From MFD01213-c1 sp963704405 (GTDB lineage: Bacteria; Planctomycetota; Phycisphaerae; Tepidisphaerales; Tepidisphaeraceae), in NCBI GenBank assembly GCA_963704405.1, contig OY969903.1:1302001-1366000 (forward strand): 64,000 nt of DNA. The letters are read 5' to 3'. The position numbers were made by a program, and so were the translations under genes. A model generated the notes under the pieces. The model worked only from the letters and a program-made list of their open reading frames with translations, did not search any database and was not told the origin of the DNA. Below, one piece after another: positions 50,397 through 58,654 of the stretch (position 1 is the first letter of the stretch; the number at the start of each line of letters is the position of its first letter).

Positions 50397-52229
50397 CTAC
50401 TGCGAAACCGCCTGAATCAAATTGTCGACCGTATAAATCCCGTCGAGCAGCTTTGGATTCACCTGGCCTGGCAGGTAAACCGCAGTCAGTGGAATTGCAC
50501 CGGCCGGGCTCAATTTCGTCAGCAGGTCATGCGCAGGCGCCGATTCATCAGAGACATCCGCCTTAAGCATGATGACTTCCCGCTGCCGCAAAGTTTCAAT
50601 CGCCTGCGGATCGGTCAGAACAAATCCCTCAATCCAGTGGCAGTTCCCGCACCAGCTCGCCGTGAAATCAACCAGCACCGGCCTGCCGCTCGCCGTGGCT
50701 TGTTGAAACGATTGTTCGCTGTAAGCGATCCATTCAAACGGCCGAGCCGTCAATCGAAGCGTAATCACCAGTGCAGCGGCGACCAATACGACCGCAATCG
50801 CCGACGTGATCAAAACCGGCCTCATCGTCGTGCCAAGCTGCACCGCCCGAACGACAAGAAACACGCCTCCCCCGGCGATCACCCCAAACTCCCCCCACCA
50901 GATAGCCCGATCAGAAACAAATCGTTCGAGGAATGGCCAGGCAAAGTAAACCGCTGTCGCCAGCAGCAAAAACGCCATCATTTGCTTGATCACAAGCGAC
51001 CACGGCCCCGTGCGAGGAAACTTCCGCGCCAGCTCGGGAAATGCGCTCAGCACGAAATACGGCCAGGCCATGCCAATCCCAACGGTCTCAATCAGTGCTA
51101 CGCCAATCAGCACCGGCTGCTGTAGCGCCCATGCAAGCAGACCGACAAATAATCCAAATGTACAAGGTGTCGAAAGCGCCGCCGTCAGCACGCCAAAAAG
51201 AAAGTTACCCGTATACGTATCATGCCGCGGCGTGAACCGGTAAATGCCCGCCGGCAGGTTTACGGTAAAAAAACCAAACAGGTTGATCGCCATCACCGCC
51301 AGCACTGAGACGATAATGATAGTGAACCAGGTTTTCTGAAAGAGCCCGCCCCAGTCCAGCACGCGAAACGCGACCACCAGCAGCGCAAGCACACCGAAGC
51401 TCGCGATCAATCCTGCGCTAAATGCCGCGCCCAGCGCAATGCTTTTGCCCCGATCATGCTGCGAGGCTTCATAGAATCCCATGATTTTCAACGGAACAAC
51501 AGGAAGCACGCACGGCATGGCGTTGAACAGCACACCGACAAGAAACGCCGCGCCAAAGGCGAGCAGATATGCGTCGTGCTGAAAGGTGATGCTCGTCGTC
51601 TGAGATTGAACCGGCGGAGGCGATATCGAGCCGGCGGCGGGCGCAGTGGTCGGAGCCGTGGCAGGCGCGGCGACGGGCAATGTTGATGGCGCCGAGGCTT
51701 CGCCGCTAACGGGGGCGTCAAACAACTCAGGATGATTCGGCTGCACCGGCGCGCCGGCGGCAACGACCTCCGTATCCACTTCAAAGGGAATATTTTCCGG
51801 TGAGAAGCACGACTTGTCATTGCAGATTTGCAGCCGCACTTTGCCGGTGATTTTCAACGGGCCGGCTTGAGCATCCGCCTTGATATTGATCGGAACATGA
51901 ACGATCGCCCGCTCGGTATAGACATTCAAAACCCCCAGCAACGGGTATGCTTTATCTTCCCCCACCGGATAGACCGCATCCCCGAACGCAACATTGGAAT
52001 TGTCATCAAGCTTCACCGTCAGCGGGATCAGATATTTATCGTGCGGTGTATGCGATTGCGCATGCAGCCCCGGCTGGATATCAACAACTACCGCGATCGC
52101 AGCCTCATCAGAGGCGTGAACGGCAGACATGCTCAAAACCGCCGACACTTCTGCCCTTTTGGCCGCCATGCAGAGCAGCATCGATAAATATGCGAGCGCA
52201 AGTGAGAATTGCCGGAAACGTTGAAGCAT
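50397..52229 (-). CDS. dsbD: thiol:disulfide interchange protein DsbD
   Basis: About 610 residues in three parts: a periplasmic N domain (VVVDIQPGLHAQSHTPHDKYLIPLTV, ICNDKSCFSPENIPF), an eight-helix membrane part with the paired cysteines (LFNAMPCVLPVVPLKIMGF and ALSTPCTFGLFVG), and a C-terminal thioredoxin-like domain with active site WCGNC (VDFTASWCGNCHWIEGF). It carries electrons from cytoplasmic thioredoxin to the periplasm. Start at 52229 leaves a signal sequence; upstream Met codons run into the IS end at 52282. Confidence 0.9.
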   Translation of the reverse strand: MLQRFRQFSLALAYLSMLLCMAAKRAEVSAVLSMSAVHASDEAAIAVVVDIQPGLHAQSHTPHDKYLIPLTVKLDDNSNVAFGDAVYPVGEDKAYPLLGVLNVYTERAIVHVPINIKADAQAGPLKITGKVRLQICNDKSCFSPENIPFEVDTEVVAAGAPVQPNHPELFDAPVSGEASAPSTLPVAAPATAPTTAPAAGSISPPPVQSQTTSITFQHDAYLLAFGAAFLVGVLFNAMPCVLPVVPLKIMGFYEASQHDRGKSIALGAAFSAGLIASFGVLALLVVAFRVLDWGGLFQKTWFTIIIVSVLAVMAINLFGFFTVNLPAGIYRFTPRHDTYTGNFLFGVLTAALSTPCTFGLFVGLLAWALQQPVLIGVALIETVGIGMAWPYFVLSAFPELARKFPRTGPWSLVIKQMMAFLLLATAVYFAWPFLERFVSDRAIWWGEFGVIAGGGVFLVVRAVQLGTTMRPVLITSAIAVVLVAAALVITLRLTARPFEWIAYSEQSFQQATASGRPVLVDFTASWCGNCHWIEGFVLTDPQAIETLRQREVIMLKADVSDESAPAHDLLTKLSPAGAIPLTAVYLPGQVNPKLLDGIYTVDNLIQAVSQ

Positions 52230-52281
52230 TGCAATCAATATAGCGGAGCGGGCCATGGGTTGTGGATACGGGCCGAAGATA

Positions 52282-53507
52282 CAGGGCAACCGCATTCTCG
52301 GCGAAATGATTAGACTATGGCCTTTTGGCCTCGGGGAGCGAGGTCGGGAGGTCATGGATGGCCAATTCGATCGAAACGCACTTTGCGGCTTTGCCTGATC
52401 CGCGATGTAATCGCGGCAAACGCCATAAGCTTTCGGACATGATCATCATCGCCGTGACGGCGGTCATCTGTTGTGCTGACAGTTGGTCGGATGTCGTCGA
52501 TTTTGGTCTGGCCAAGGGGCGGTGGTTCGAAACTTTTCTCGACTTGCCGCACGGGATTCCCAGCCAGGATACCTTTGAGCGCGTCTTCGCGCGCCTCGAT
52601 CCAGACGCTTTTGAACGATGTTTCATGGATTGGGCCGCCGCCCTGGCCGGTTCATCGAAGGGGAAGCTGGTGGCAATCGACGGAAAGAGGATTCGCCGCA
52701 GCTTCCAGCATGCGTGGGATCATTCCACCGCCGCCCATTTGGTTAGCGCGTTTGTCGCGGAGAACGCGACGGTGCTGGGCCAACTGGCGGTGGATTGCAA
52801 GGAGAATGAAATTGTCGCCATTCCTCAACTGCTGGATCTGCTGGACATTGGCGGAGCGACCGTCACGATCGACGCGATGGGATGCCAGACGGAAATCGCC
52901 GCGAAAATCGTGGAAAACGGTGGGGATTACGTGCTGGCCGTAAAGGACAACCAGCCCACGCTGCACAAGTCGCTGCAACGGAATCTGGATGAGATGATTC
53001 TTGAGAAGTTCGCCAGCGTTCATCATGGAGTTGAGACAACGGTCGATGGGGATCATGGCCGAATCGAAACGCGCCAAGTGTGGGTGACCGATCAATTGGA
53101 CGACTGGCTGGATGCCGATCAGCGGACGCGATGGATCGGATTAAAATCAGCGGCGGTGGTGCAATCCACACGCGATGTGCCGCTCAAGGGAGTGAGTACC
53201 GAGCGGCGTTACTTTATCTCCAGCCTCGGCGGCGTAGACGCGGCTCGGATGGCCCAGGCGATCCGGGGTCATTGGGCGGTGGAAAATAAACTGCATTGGG
53301 TGCTGGACGTGGGTTTTGATGAGGACCAGAAGCGTAATCGCAAGGATCATTCCGCGGAAAACTTCAGCCGGGTGCGTCGGATCGCACTGAATCTGTTGCA
53401 GCGGGAGAAGACCAAAAAGCGTGGAATCAAAGGCAGACGCCTCAATGCCGCCTGGGATCACGATTATTTGCTCAAACTACTCGGAGGCTGAGAATGCGGT
53501 TGCCCTG
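52282..53507. mobile_element. ISAs1-family insertion sequence, complete
   Basis: 1226 bp with perfect 18-bp terminal inverted repeats CAGGGCAACCGCATTCTC (52282-52299, complement 53490-53507) and a perfect 10-bp target duplication GCCGAAGATA (52272-52281 and 53508-53517). One intact transposase. It sits in the short intergenic region between dsbD and the divergent rrf2 gene. The perfect duplication suggests a recent insertion. Confidence 0.95.
52358..53491 (+). CDS. ISAs1-family transposase (DDE)
   Basis: A 377-residue protein. HFAALPDPRCNRGKRHKLSDMIIIAVTAVICCADSW is the family N terminus. The DDE residues lie in VAIDGKRIRRSF, VTIDAMGCQTEIA with YVLAVKDNQPTLH, and GHWAVENKLHWVLDV (Glu). GGGAGG upstream of the ATG at 52358 supports that start; a TTG at 52325 is also in frame. 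Its stop overlaps the right terminal repeat by two bases. Confidence 0.95.
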   Translation: MANSIETHFAALPDPRCNRGKRHKLSDMIIIAVTAVICCADSWSDVVDFGLAKGRWFETFLDLPHGIPSQDTFERVFARLDPDAFERCFMDWAAALAGSSKGKLVAIDGKRIRRSFQHAWDHSTAAHLVSAFVAENATVLGQLAVDCKENEIVAIPQLLDLLDIGGATVTIDAMGCQTEIAAKIVENGGDYVLAVKDNQPTLHKSLQRNLDEMILEKFASVHHGVETTVDGDHGRIETRQVWVTDQLDDWLDADQRTRWIGLKSAAVVQSTRDVPLKGVSTERRYFISSLGGVDAARMAQAIRGHWAVENKLHWVLDVGFDEDQKRNRKDHSAENFSRVRRIALNLLQREKTKKRGIKGRRLNAAWDHDYLLKLLGG

Positions 53508-53605
53508 GCCGAAGATATCGCTGGATGAGCGTTTCGTTGACGGGGGTTGGGGGCACTCGTACCATTCCGATCGGAACATGTGGGGCCTGATTCGGGAGCC
53601 GATCT

Positions 53606-54043
53606 TTGCGATTGTCGAAGCGAACGGAATACGGGTTACGGGCGATTGTGCAACTGGCGCGGCTGGAGCCCAAGGCGTTTGTGCAATCCAAAGATCTGTC
53701 GCAGCAGGAAAAGCTCCCCAACAAGTTCCTGGAATCCATCTTGCTTGCGCTGCGGCGAGGAGGATTTCTCGAAAGCAAAGTCGGCAGCGGCGGGGGATAT
53801 CGTCTTTCGCGCCCCCCCAGGGATATCGCCGTCGGTGAACTGATTCGCCGGTTGGAAGGCCGGCTGACCATCAAGGAAATTACCCGCGCCGGTGATCTTT
53901 CACCGGGCGAAGTAGCCGTGCATTTGCTAAATGAAAAACTGACTGCCGCAACCGATGATGTTCTGGATGCTATGACGCTGGAGCAATTGATGGAATATGT
54001 CGGCCGCGCGGTAAACCAGCAGCAGGAGATGTATTACATTTAG
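53606..54043 (+). CDS. Rrf2-family transcriptional regulator, TTG start
   Basis: A 145-residue protein: MRLSKRTEYGLRAIVQLARL, LSQQEKLPNKFLESILLALRRGGFLESKVGSGGGYRLSRPP, IAVGELIRRLEG. It has the Rrf2 winged helix but none of the three Cys of IscR/NsrR, so an Fe-S cluster is unlikely. It resembles CymR-type members that bind another regulator or thiol signal. The start is a TTG with GGGAG 7 nt upstream. The IS lies 98 bp upstream, probably affecting its promoter. Confidence 0.88.
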   Translation: MRLSKRTEYGLRAIVQLARLEPKAFVQSKDLSQQEKLPNKFLESILLALRRGGFLESKVGSGGGYRLSRPPRDIAVGELIRRLEGRLTIKEITRAGDLSPGEVAVHLLNEKLTAATDDVLDAMTLEQLMEYVGRAVNQQQEMYYI

Positions 54044-54050
54044 GCAGACG

Positions 54051-54121
54051 CCCGTTGCCAATTATCAGTGGCCGTGGATTTCCGTCTTGAGCAACGGACC
54101 TCTGACAACGGACCTTCTGAC
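54051..54121. repeat. heptad inverted repeat A17 (rrf2-dedA)
   Basis: A copy outside the ribosomal locus. Left CCCGTTG, TCAGTGG and CCGTGGA; centre TCTTGAGC; right AACGGAC, CTCTGAC, AACGGAC, CTTCTGAC. It ends ~40 nt before dedA. Confidence 0.7.
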
Positions 54122-54162
54122 AACCGGCTCTTCCTCGAATTCGCGCAATAAAGCAGTAAAGC

Positions 54163-54930
54163 ATGTTCTTTCTGGCCTCGATTATCTCCAGGTTCAAAGA
54201 CTTCATCAGCCTTCGGCATATCGAGGTGTTGATGGGGACGTGGGGCTATCCGTTGCTGTTTGGGTTGTTGTTTTCCTGCGGGCTTGGTGTGCCGCTGCCG
54301 GAGGATATTCCGCTGCTGCTGGCGGGATATTTTGTGGCCAATGGGAAGATGCATCTGATGTATGCGGCGATTTCGGCGTGGCTGGGGATCATCGGCGGCG
54401 ACTGCATTCTTTACAGCTTTGGGCATAAGTATGGATTGGGAATCACCAAGGTGCCGCTGATCGGCAAGCATGTGACGACACATCGTATTCAGTATGCCGA
54501 GCGGCTGTTTCAGAAATATGGAATCTGGGTGGTGGCGGTGGGGCGGCTGTTCGCGGGCATCCGCGGGGCGATGGTCATCGCGGCAGGAACGATCCGATTC
54601 AATCTCGCAAAATTTCTGATCGCCGACGGATTTGCGGCAATCCTCAGCGGTGGACTGTTCATGGGGCTTGGATATTGGGCGGGAAAGCAGCTTGGCGATC
54701 TCGAAGCGCTTCGCGAAAAGGTCGGCCACTACGAGCATTATGTGCTCGGTGGGATTGCAGTGCTGGCGGCGCTGGTAATTGCCTGGGCGTGGTGGCGAAA
54801 GGAACCGACGCATCAGCCGGTGATTGATGAAGCGATGGGAAAAGTGGTTGAGAAGGTGACGACGACAGCGCCTCCGGCCGCACAGGCCGCGCCAGCGCCA
54901 ACAGCGCCGGAACTGGGCGCGGCGAAGTAG
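54163..54930 (+). CDS. DedA family membrane protein
   Basis: A 255-residue protein with five to six hydrophobic segments. LLFGLLFSCGLGVPLPEDIPLLLAGYFV carries the acidic residue and Pro of the DedA motif, and VGRLFAGIRGAMVIAAGTIRFNLAKFLIAD the R-x3-R region. DedA proteins act as lipid scramblases or half-transporters and support membrane potential. The C-terminal ~50 residues are a Pro/Ala-rich tail not usual for the family. Confidence 0.9.
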   Translation: MFFLASIISRFKDFISLRHIEVLMGTWGYPLLFGLLFSCGLGVPLPEDIPLLLAGYFVANGKMHLMYAAISAWLGIIGGDCILYSFGHKYGLGITKVPLIGKHVTTHRIQYAERLFQKYGIWVVAVGRLFAGIRGAMVIAAGTIRFNLAKFLIADGFAAILSGGLFMGLGYWAGKQLGDLEALREKVGHYEHYVLGGIAVLAALVIAWAWWRKEPTHQPVIDEAMGKVVEKVTTTAPPAAQAAPAPTAPELGAAK

Positions 54931-54997
54931 CAGAGCTTGCTTGAGCGGTTGATTTTAGCTGCTGAAGTGATGATTCATTTCATGAGAGGATTTAGTG

Positions 54998-56236
54998 ATG
55001 GACCGGGATAAGTTGTTTGGGCTTCTGGATGAATTCAAGATTGAAACGCCGAGTTGGGGCTACGCTGACACGGGCACGCGCTTTGGAAAGTTCCTTCAAC
55101 CGGCGGCGGCGGGGACTATTGACGAAAAGCTCGCGGACGCCGGCGTGGTGAACAAATTCACCGGCTGCTGTCCCACTGTCGCCGTGCATGTGCTATGGGA
55201 TTTTTCCATGGGCGTGGACGCAACGGAAACAGCGAAGATCGCCCAAAAGCACGGCGTGAAAATCGGGTCCATCAACCCCAACTTTTTTCAGGACCAGATT
55301 TACAAGTTCGGCAGCGTCACCAGTCCCGATGAGCGGGCGCGGCAACATGCGCATCGGCACATGATGGATTGCATCGCGATCGCCAGGGCCGTCGGGTCCA
55401 CCTCTCTCAGCCTCTGGTTCGCCGACGGAATTAATTATCCCGGACAGGATGATCTGGTGTCGCGCAAGCGGCGCATGCAGGGCGCACTGCGGCAGTGGCA
55501 CGATGCGCTGCCGGCAGGCATGACCATGCTCGTGGAATATAAACCGTTCGAGCCGGCGTTTTATGCAACCGACATCGCCGATTGGGGCATGAGCCTGCTA
55601 TTTGCCCAACAGGCAGGGGATAAGGCGAAGGTGCTGGTCGACACAGGACATCATTATCAGTCGACGAATATCGAGCAGATTGTCGCGTGGCTCCTGGATG
55701 AGGAGATGCTCGGCGGATTCCATTTCAACGATCGAAAATACGCCGATGATGATCTGACGCTGGGGAGCATCGATCCGTATGCCGTGTTCCGGATTTTCCA
55801 TGAGATCCGCAACGCCGCGGAACTGCATGGCCGGGATGTGAGCCATATAGCGTACATGGTGGATCAGAGCCACAATTTAAAACCGAAGATTGAGGCGATG
55901 ATTCAGACGGTGACGACCGCGCAGGAACTGTTCGCCAAGGCCTGCCTTGTGGATCGCAAGAAGCTGCTCGAGGCCCAGGCGCGGATGAACATCGTCGATG
56001 CCGAAGGATGTTTGAAGGAAGCCTTTGCAACAGACGTTCGCCCGATGCTGGCGGAATGGCGAAAGAAGAAAGGGATCGACGCGGACCCATTGGCGGCGTA
56101 TCGATCCAGCGGCTATGAAGCGAAAGTCGCCACCGAACGGGAAGCGCAGAGCAGCCAGTGGGTCAAAATCTTCGGGCGGGGCATATGCGTAAGGCAAAAG
56201 ATTGCCCTCCCAAAGCACATGATGAGAGAAGAATGA
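54998..56236 (+). CDS. L-rhamnose isomerase/sugar isomerase (RhaI type)
   Basis: A 412-residue TIM barrel of the xylose-isomerase-like fold: IETPSWGYADTGTRFGKFLQPAAAGTIDEKLADAGVVNKFTG, VEYKPFEPAFY (metal Glu), VLVDTGHHYQ (Asp, His), GGFHFNDRKYADDDLTLGSIDPY and IAYMVDQSHNLKPKIEAM. This pattern is that of RhaI-type isomerases from Pseudomonas, which interconvert L-rhamnose and L-rhamnulose and are promiscuous. AGAGGA precedes ATG 54998; a GTG at 54995 is next to it. No other rhamnose genes adjoin. Confidence 0.85.
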   Translation: MDRDKLFGLLDEFKIETPSWGYADTGTRFGKFLQPAAAGTIDEKLADAGVVNKFTGCCPTVAVHVLWDFSMGVDATETAKIAQKHGVKIGSINPNFFQDQIYKFGSVTSPDERARQHAHRHMMDCIAIARAVGSTSLSLWFADGINYPGQDDLVSRKRRMQGALRQWHDALPAGMTMLVEYKPFEPAFYATDIADWGMSLLFAQQAGDKAKVLVDTGHHYQSTNIEQIVAWLLDEEMLGGFHFNDRKYADDDLTLGSIDPYAVFRIFHEIRNAAELHGRDVSHIAYMVDQSHNLKPKIEAMIQTVTTAQELFAKACLVDRKKLLEAQARMNIVDAEGCLKEAFATDVRPMLAEWRKKKGIDADPLAAYRSSGYEAKVATEREAQSSQWVKIFGRGICVRQKIALPKHMMREE

Positions 56237-56237
56237 C

Positions 56238-56290
56238 TCGCGCCGAGACGCGGAGAAAGACTTATTCTTTAAACTCTGCGGCTCTGCGTG
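56238..56290. repeat. heptad inverted repeat, family C2
   Basis: Left CGCGCCGAGACGCGG, right CTCTGCGGCTCTGCG, about 12 of 15 positions complementary, loop of ~22 nt. It starts just after the RhaI-type gene. Confidence 0.6.
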
Positions 56291-56386
56291 AGATAAATCT
56301 TCTTCTAAAGAATCATCCTTGAGTTACGCCACACGCGTATTTTATTTTTTGTGGGCCTTCGGGTCGGTTCGTGGGCGGTCTTCTCT

Positions 56387-57199
56387 TCAGGTCGTCGGCT
56401 TGAGTTTCCACTTCGGTGATTGGCCGAAAAATCGACAGGGGTTGTTGTAGAAAATCTCTGTCGCTTGTTCCTGGCTATGTCCGCGGCGGCGGAATTCGAG
56501 ATAGGTGTCGGTCAGCATGGTCGGGCTGGATTCGCCCCAGTCGCTGGCGCTGTTAACGCAGATCATCTGGTGGCCGAAGGTTTCCATGATGTCGACGGCG
56601 CGCTGCGGGGTGACTTTGCTCACGGGGTAGATGGTCAGGCCGGCCCAGAAGCCGGCTTCTCTGGCCAGGCGGATTGTGTGTTCTTCGCAGTGGTCGATCA
56701 GCACGCGTTCGGGGCGGATGCGGGAATCATTTTTCAGGATGGATGTGATGATCGACGTGCCCTTGTGCTTGTCGTGCAGGTGGGGCGTGTGGATCAGGAT
56801 CATCTGATCATGTTTGGCGGCTAAATCCACCTGCTCTTCGAAGATAGTAATTTCGTTGCGGGTATTTTTGTTCAGGCCGATCTCGCCGACGCCTAACACC
56901 CGGGGATGACTGAGCAGCGGCGGAATGAGTTGGATGACTTCGCGGGCGAGCGCGACGTTTTCCGCCTCCTTCGCGTTGATGCATAGCCACGCGTAATGGT
57001 CGATGCCATAGCGGGCGGCGCGAAGCGGCTCGACTTCCAGCAATTGACGGAAATAATCCCCAAAACTTGCGGCCGACGAGCGGTCGAACCCGGCCCAGAA
57101 CGCCGGCTCGGAGACCGCGACCACGCCGGCGCGGGCCATGTATTGATAGTCGTCGGTAGTTCGACTGACGCAATGGATGTGGGGGTCGATGAAATTCAT
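56387..57199 (-). CDS. TatD family hydrolase (Ebo-type)
   Basis: A 270-residue metal-dependent hydrolase: FIDPHIHCVSRTTDDYQYMARAGVVAVSEPAFW (HxH), VLGVGEIGLNKNTRNE (Glu), MILIHTPHLHDKHKGT (His), VLIDHCEEH (His), ICVNSASDWGESS (Asp). The sequence resembles the TatD-like hydrolase of the ebo clusters of cyanobacteria and other bacteria more than the TatD DNase, but none of the other ebo genes are visible here. The ATG overlaps the stop of the upstream small gene. Confidence 0.82.
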   Translation of the reverse strand: MNFIDPHIHCVSRTTDDYQYMARAGVVAVSEPAFWAGFDRSSAASFGDYFRQLLEVEPLRAARYGIDHYAWLCINAKEAENVALAREVIQLIPPLLSHPRVLGVGEIGLNKNTRNEITIFEEQVDLAAKHDQMILIHTPHLHDKHKGTSIITSILKNDSRIRPERVLIDHCEEHTIRLAREAGFWAGLTIYPVSKVTPQRAVDIMETFGHQMICVNSASDWGESSPTMLTDTYLEFRRRGHSQEQATEIFYNNPCRFFGQSPKWKLKPTT

Positions 57200-57465
57200 T
57201 TTGGATTTTGGATTGCGGAGCCTGGATTGGCCGGCGGGGGAGGGGTCTTGTCGCTGAAGATCGTCTGGACTTTTTCGGCCCGATTGGGGGCGCTGCTCAG
57301 CAGGGCCTGGATGGCTTCTTGCATCGACTGGAGGCGCGGGTCGGATTTTAACAGCGCTTCACCGCCGGGGGCGCGGGTAAGGCGGTCGAGGTCCGCGGCG
57401 AGAGAGAGGCATCGCCAGCGCATCTCGATGAATTGATGGTCGAGAATATCTTTCGCGGATCGCAT
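57196..57465 (-). CDS. small conserved-looking protein coupled to the TatD hydrolase
   Basis: An 89-residue protein. The first ~70 residues look like a folded helical domain (AKDILDHQFIEMRWRCLSLAADLDRLTRAPGG, SMQEAIQALLSSAPNRAEKVQTIF). The last ~15 are Pro-rich and end SAIQNPK, encoded by a 7-nt repeat. Its stop overlaps the hydrolase ATG (ATGA), suggesting translational coupling. No family recognised. Confidence 0.65.
   Translation of the reverse strand: MRSAKDILDHQFIEMRWRCLSLAADLDRLTRAPGGEALLKSDPRLQSMQEAIQALLSSAPNRAEKVQTIFSDKTPPPPANPGSAIQNPK
57199..57226. repeat. heptad repeat, family E, at a gene junction
   Basis: Four 7-nt units TTTTGGA, TTTTGGA, TTGCGGA, GCCTGGA. They encode the C-terminal tail of the small protein and abut the hydrolase start. 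Confidence 0.5.
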
Positions 57466-57551
57466 GTTTTAATTCTATCGGCTAATGCGAACGGAATCAT
57501 TGGCGCACCGGTTCTGGCCGAGCGGCGGGGCGGCATGTAAGGTATCGCCGA

Positions 57552-58355
57552 ATGCACTGGGTGATTGGTGATGTTCATGGAATGCTTCGACCGCTGCGGC
57601 GATTGCTCGACGCCGTGATGGCGGCCGACGCCGACGCGCAGCTCGTCTTCGCCGGTGATTACGTCAACCGCGGGCCGGATTCGTGCAAGGTGATCGACCT
57701 GCTGCTCACCCTCACCAATGCGAAGTTCATCCGCGGGAATCATGATGATGTGCTGGACCTGATCCTGCACGGCCAAAGCTACGCCGAGAGCGCCGCCAGC
57801 GCCAGCCCGACGATCGCATTTCAGTGGTTCATGGATTATGGGCTCGACAGCACTTTTTACAGTTACGGCGCTGATTGGCATTGGCTGACCGAAACCGCGC
57901 GGAACCCGACGCCGGAACGAATGTCGCAGTTGGCACATTTTGTCCCGGAAAATCACAAGCGATTCCTCCATGCGCTGCCGCCGGTGCATGAGGCGGAAAA
58001 CTTTTTTGTGCTGCATGGCAGATGGGCGCCGGAGGAGAAATGTTATCCGCCAAGTATTTCAGAAAACTTGCGCACGGATCCGGAATTGCGGCCGGGCATC
58101 CTGTGGAATCGCTTCACAATGGCCGAGATCGAAGCCGAAAAGCAGTGGGGCAAACGCGGATTTTTCGGGCACACACCGGTGCATACTTATTTCAAAGATT
58201 CGCGCAATGCGCCGATGGTGCCGCTGATTGGCCCTAAGACGGTGCTGCTCGACACCGCCGTCGCCCTGGTCGCTTGGGGGCGGTTGACGGCCTACTGTGT
58301 TGAGGAAGATCGCACCATACAAACCACCCATTTTGGCGAACGGGTTGACGAATAA
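57552..58355 (+). CDS. PPP-type metallophosphoesterase (Ser/Thr phosphatase family)
   Basis: A 267-residue protein with the PPP motifs in order: WVIGDVHGMLRPLRRLL (GDxHG), VFAGDYVNRGPDS (GDxVxRG), FIRGNHDDVL (GNHD), VLHGRWAPEE (HG), GHTPVHT. It resembles bacterial phage-lambda-PP/ApaH/PrpE-like phosphatases that act on phosphoproteins or dinucleoside polyphosphates; substrate unknown. It is divergent from the TatD operon. Confidence 0.88.
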   Translation: MHWVIGDVHGMLRPLRRLLDAVMAADADAQLVFAGDYVNRGPDSCKVIDLLLTLTNAKFIRGNHDDVLDLILHGQSYAESAASASPTIAFQWFMDYGLDSTFYSYGADWHWLTETARNPTPERMSQLAHFVPENHKRFLHALPPVHEAENFFVLHGRWAPEEKCYPPSISENLRTDPELRPGILWNRFTMAEIEAEKQWGKRGFFGHTPVHTYFKDSRNAPMVPLIGPKTVLLDTAVALVAWGRLTAYCVEEDRTIQTTHFGERVDE

Positions 58356-58654
58356 TCCGCGGGGGCAGCGGCGGAGGGCAGATTGCGTTTCTATTTCCAA
58401 TTCGATTTCCGCCAATCTCACTTCAAGGCACGCCTGATGCTATTGCCGAATGGCGATTTTGCCGTGCCAACGCCGAAATTATCAGACGGAAAACCGTTGT
58501 TATACTTCGTGAAATCGATAACAAGCCTTTTCAAAATAACAACTTAGGCAATTTGATTTGGTCCCAAATTCGCCTAATCATCTAAATGATGACAGCCGAT
58601 AGTAAATATCAGTGGCTGATGCGGCTTGTTGAGTGTTACTGGACGGGTTCTGGC
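58356..58654. other. intergenic, nothing recognised
   Basis: About 300 bp. The frame of the next gene opens at 58586 but the first residues are unlike a signal peptide. AT-rich near 58540-58580, probably its promoter region; no clear boxes. Confidence 0.4.
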
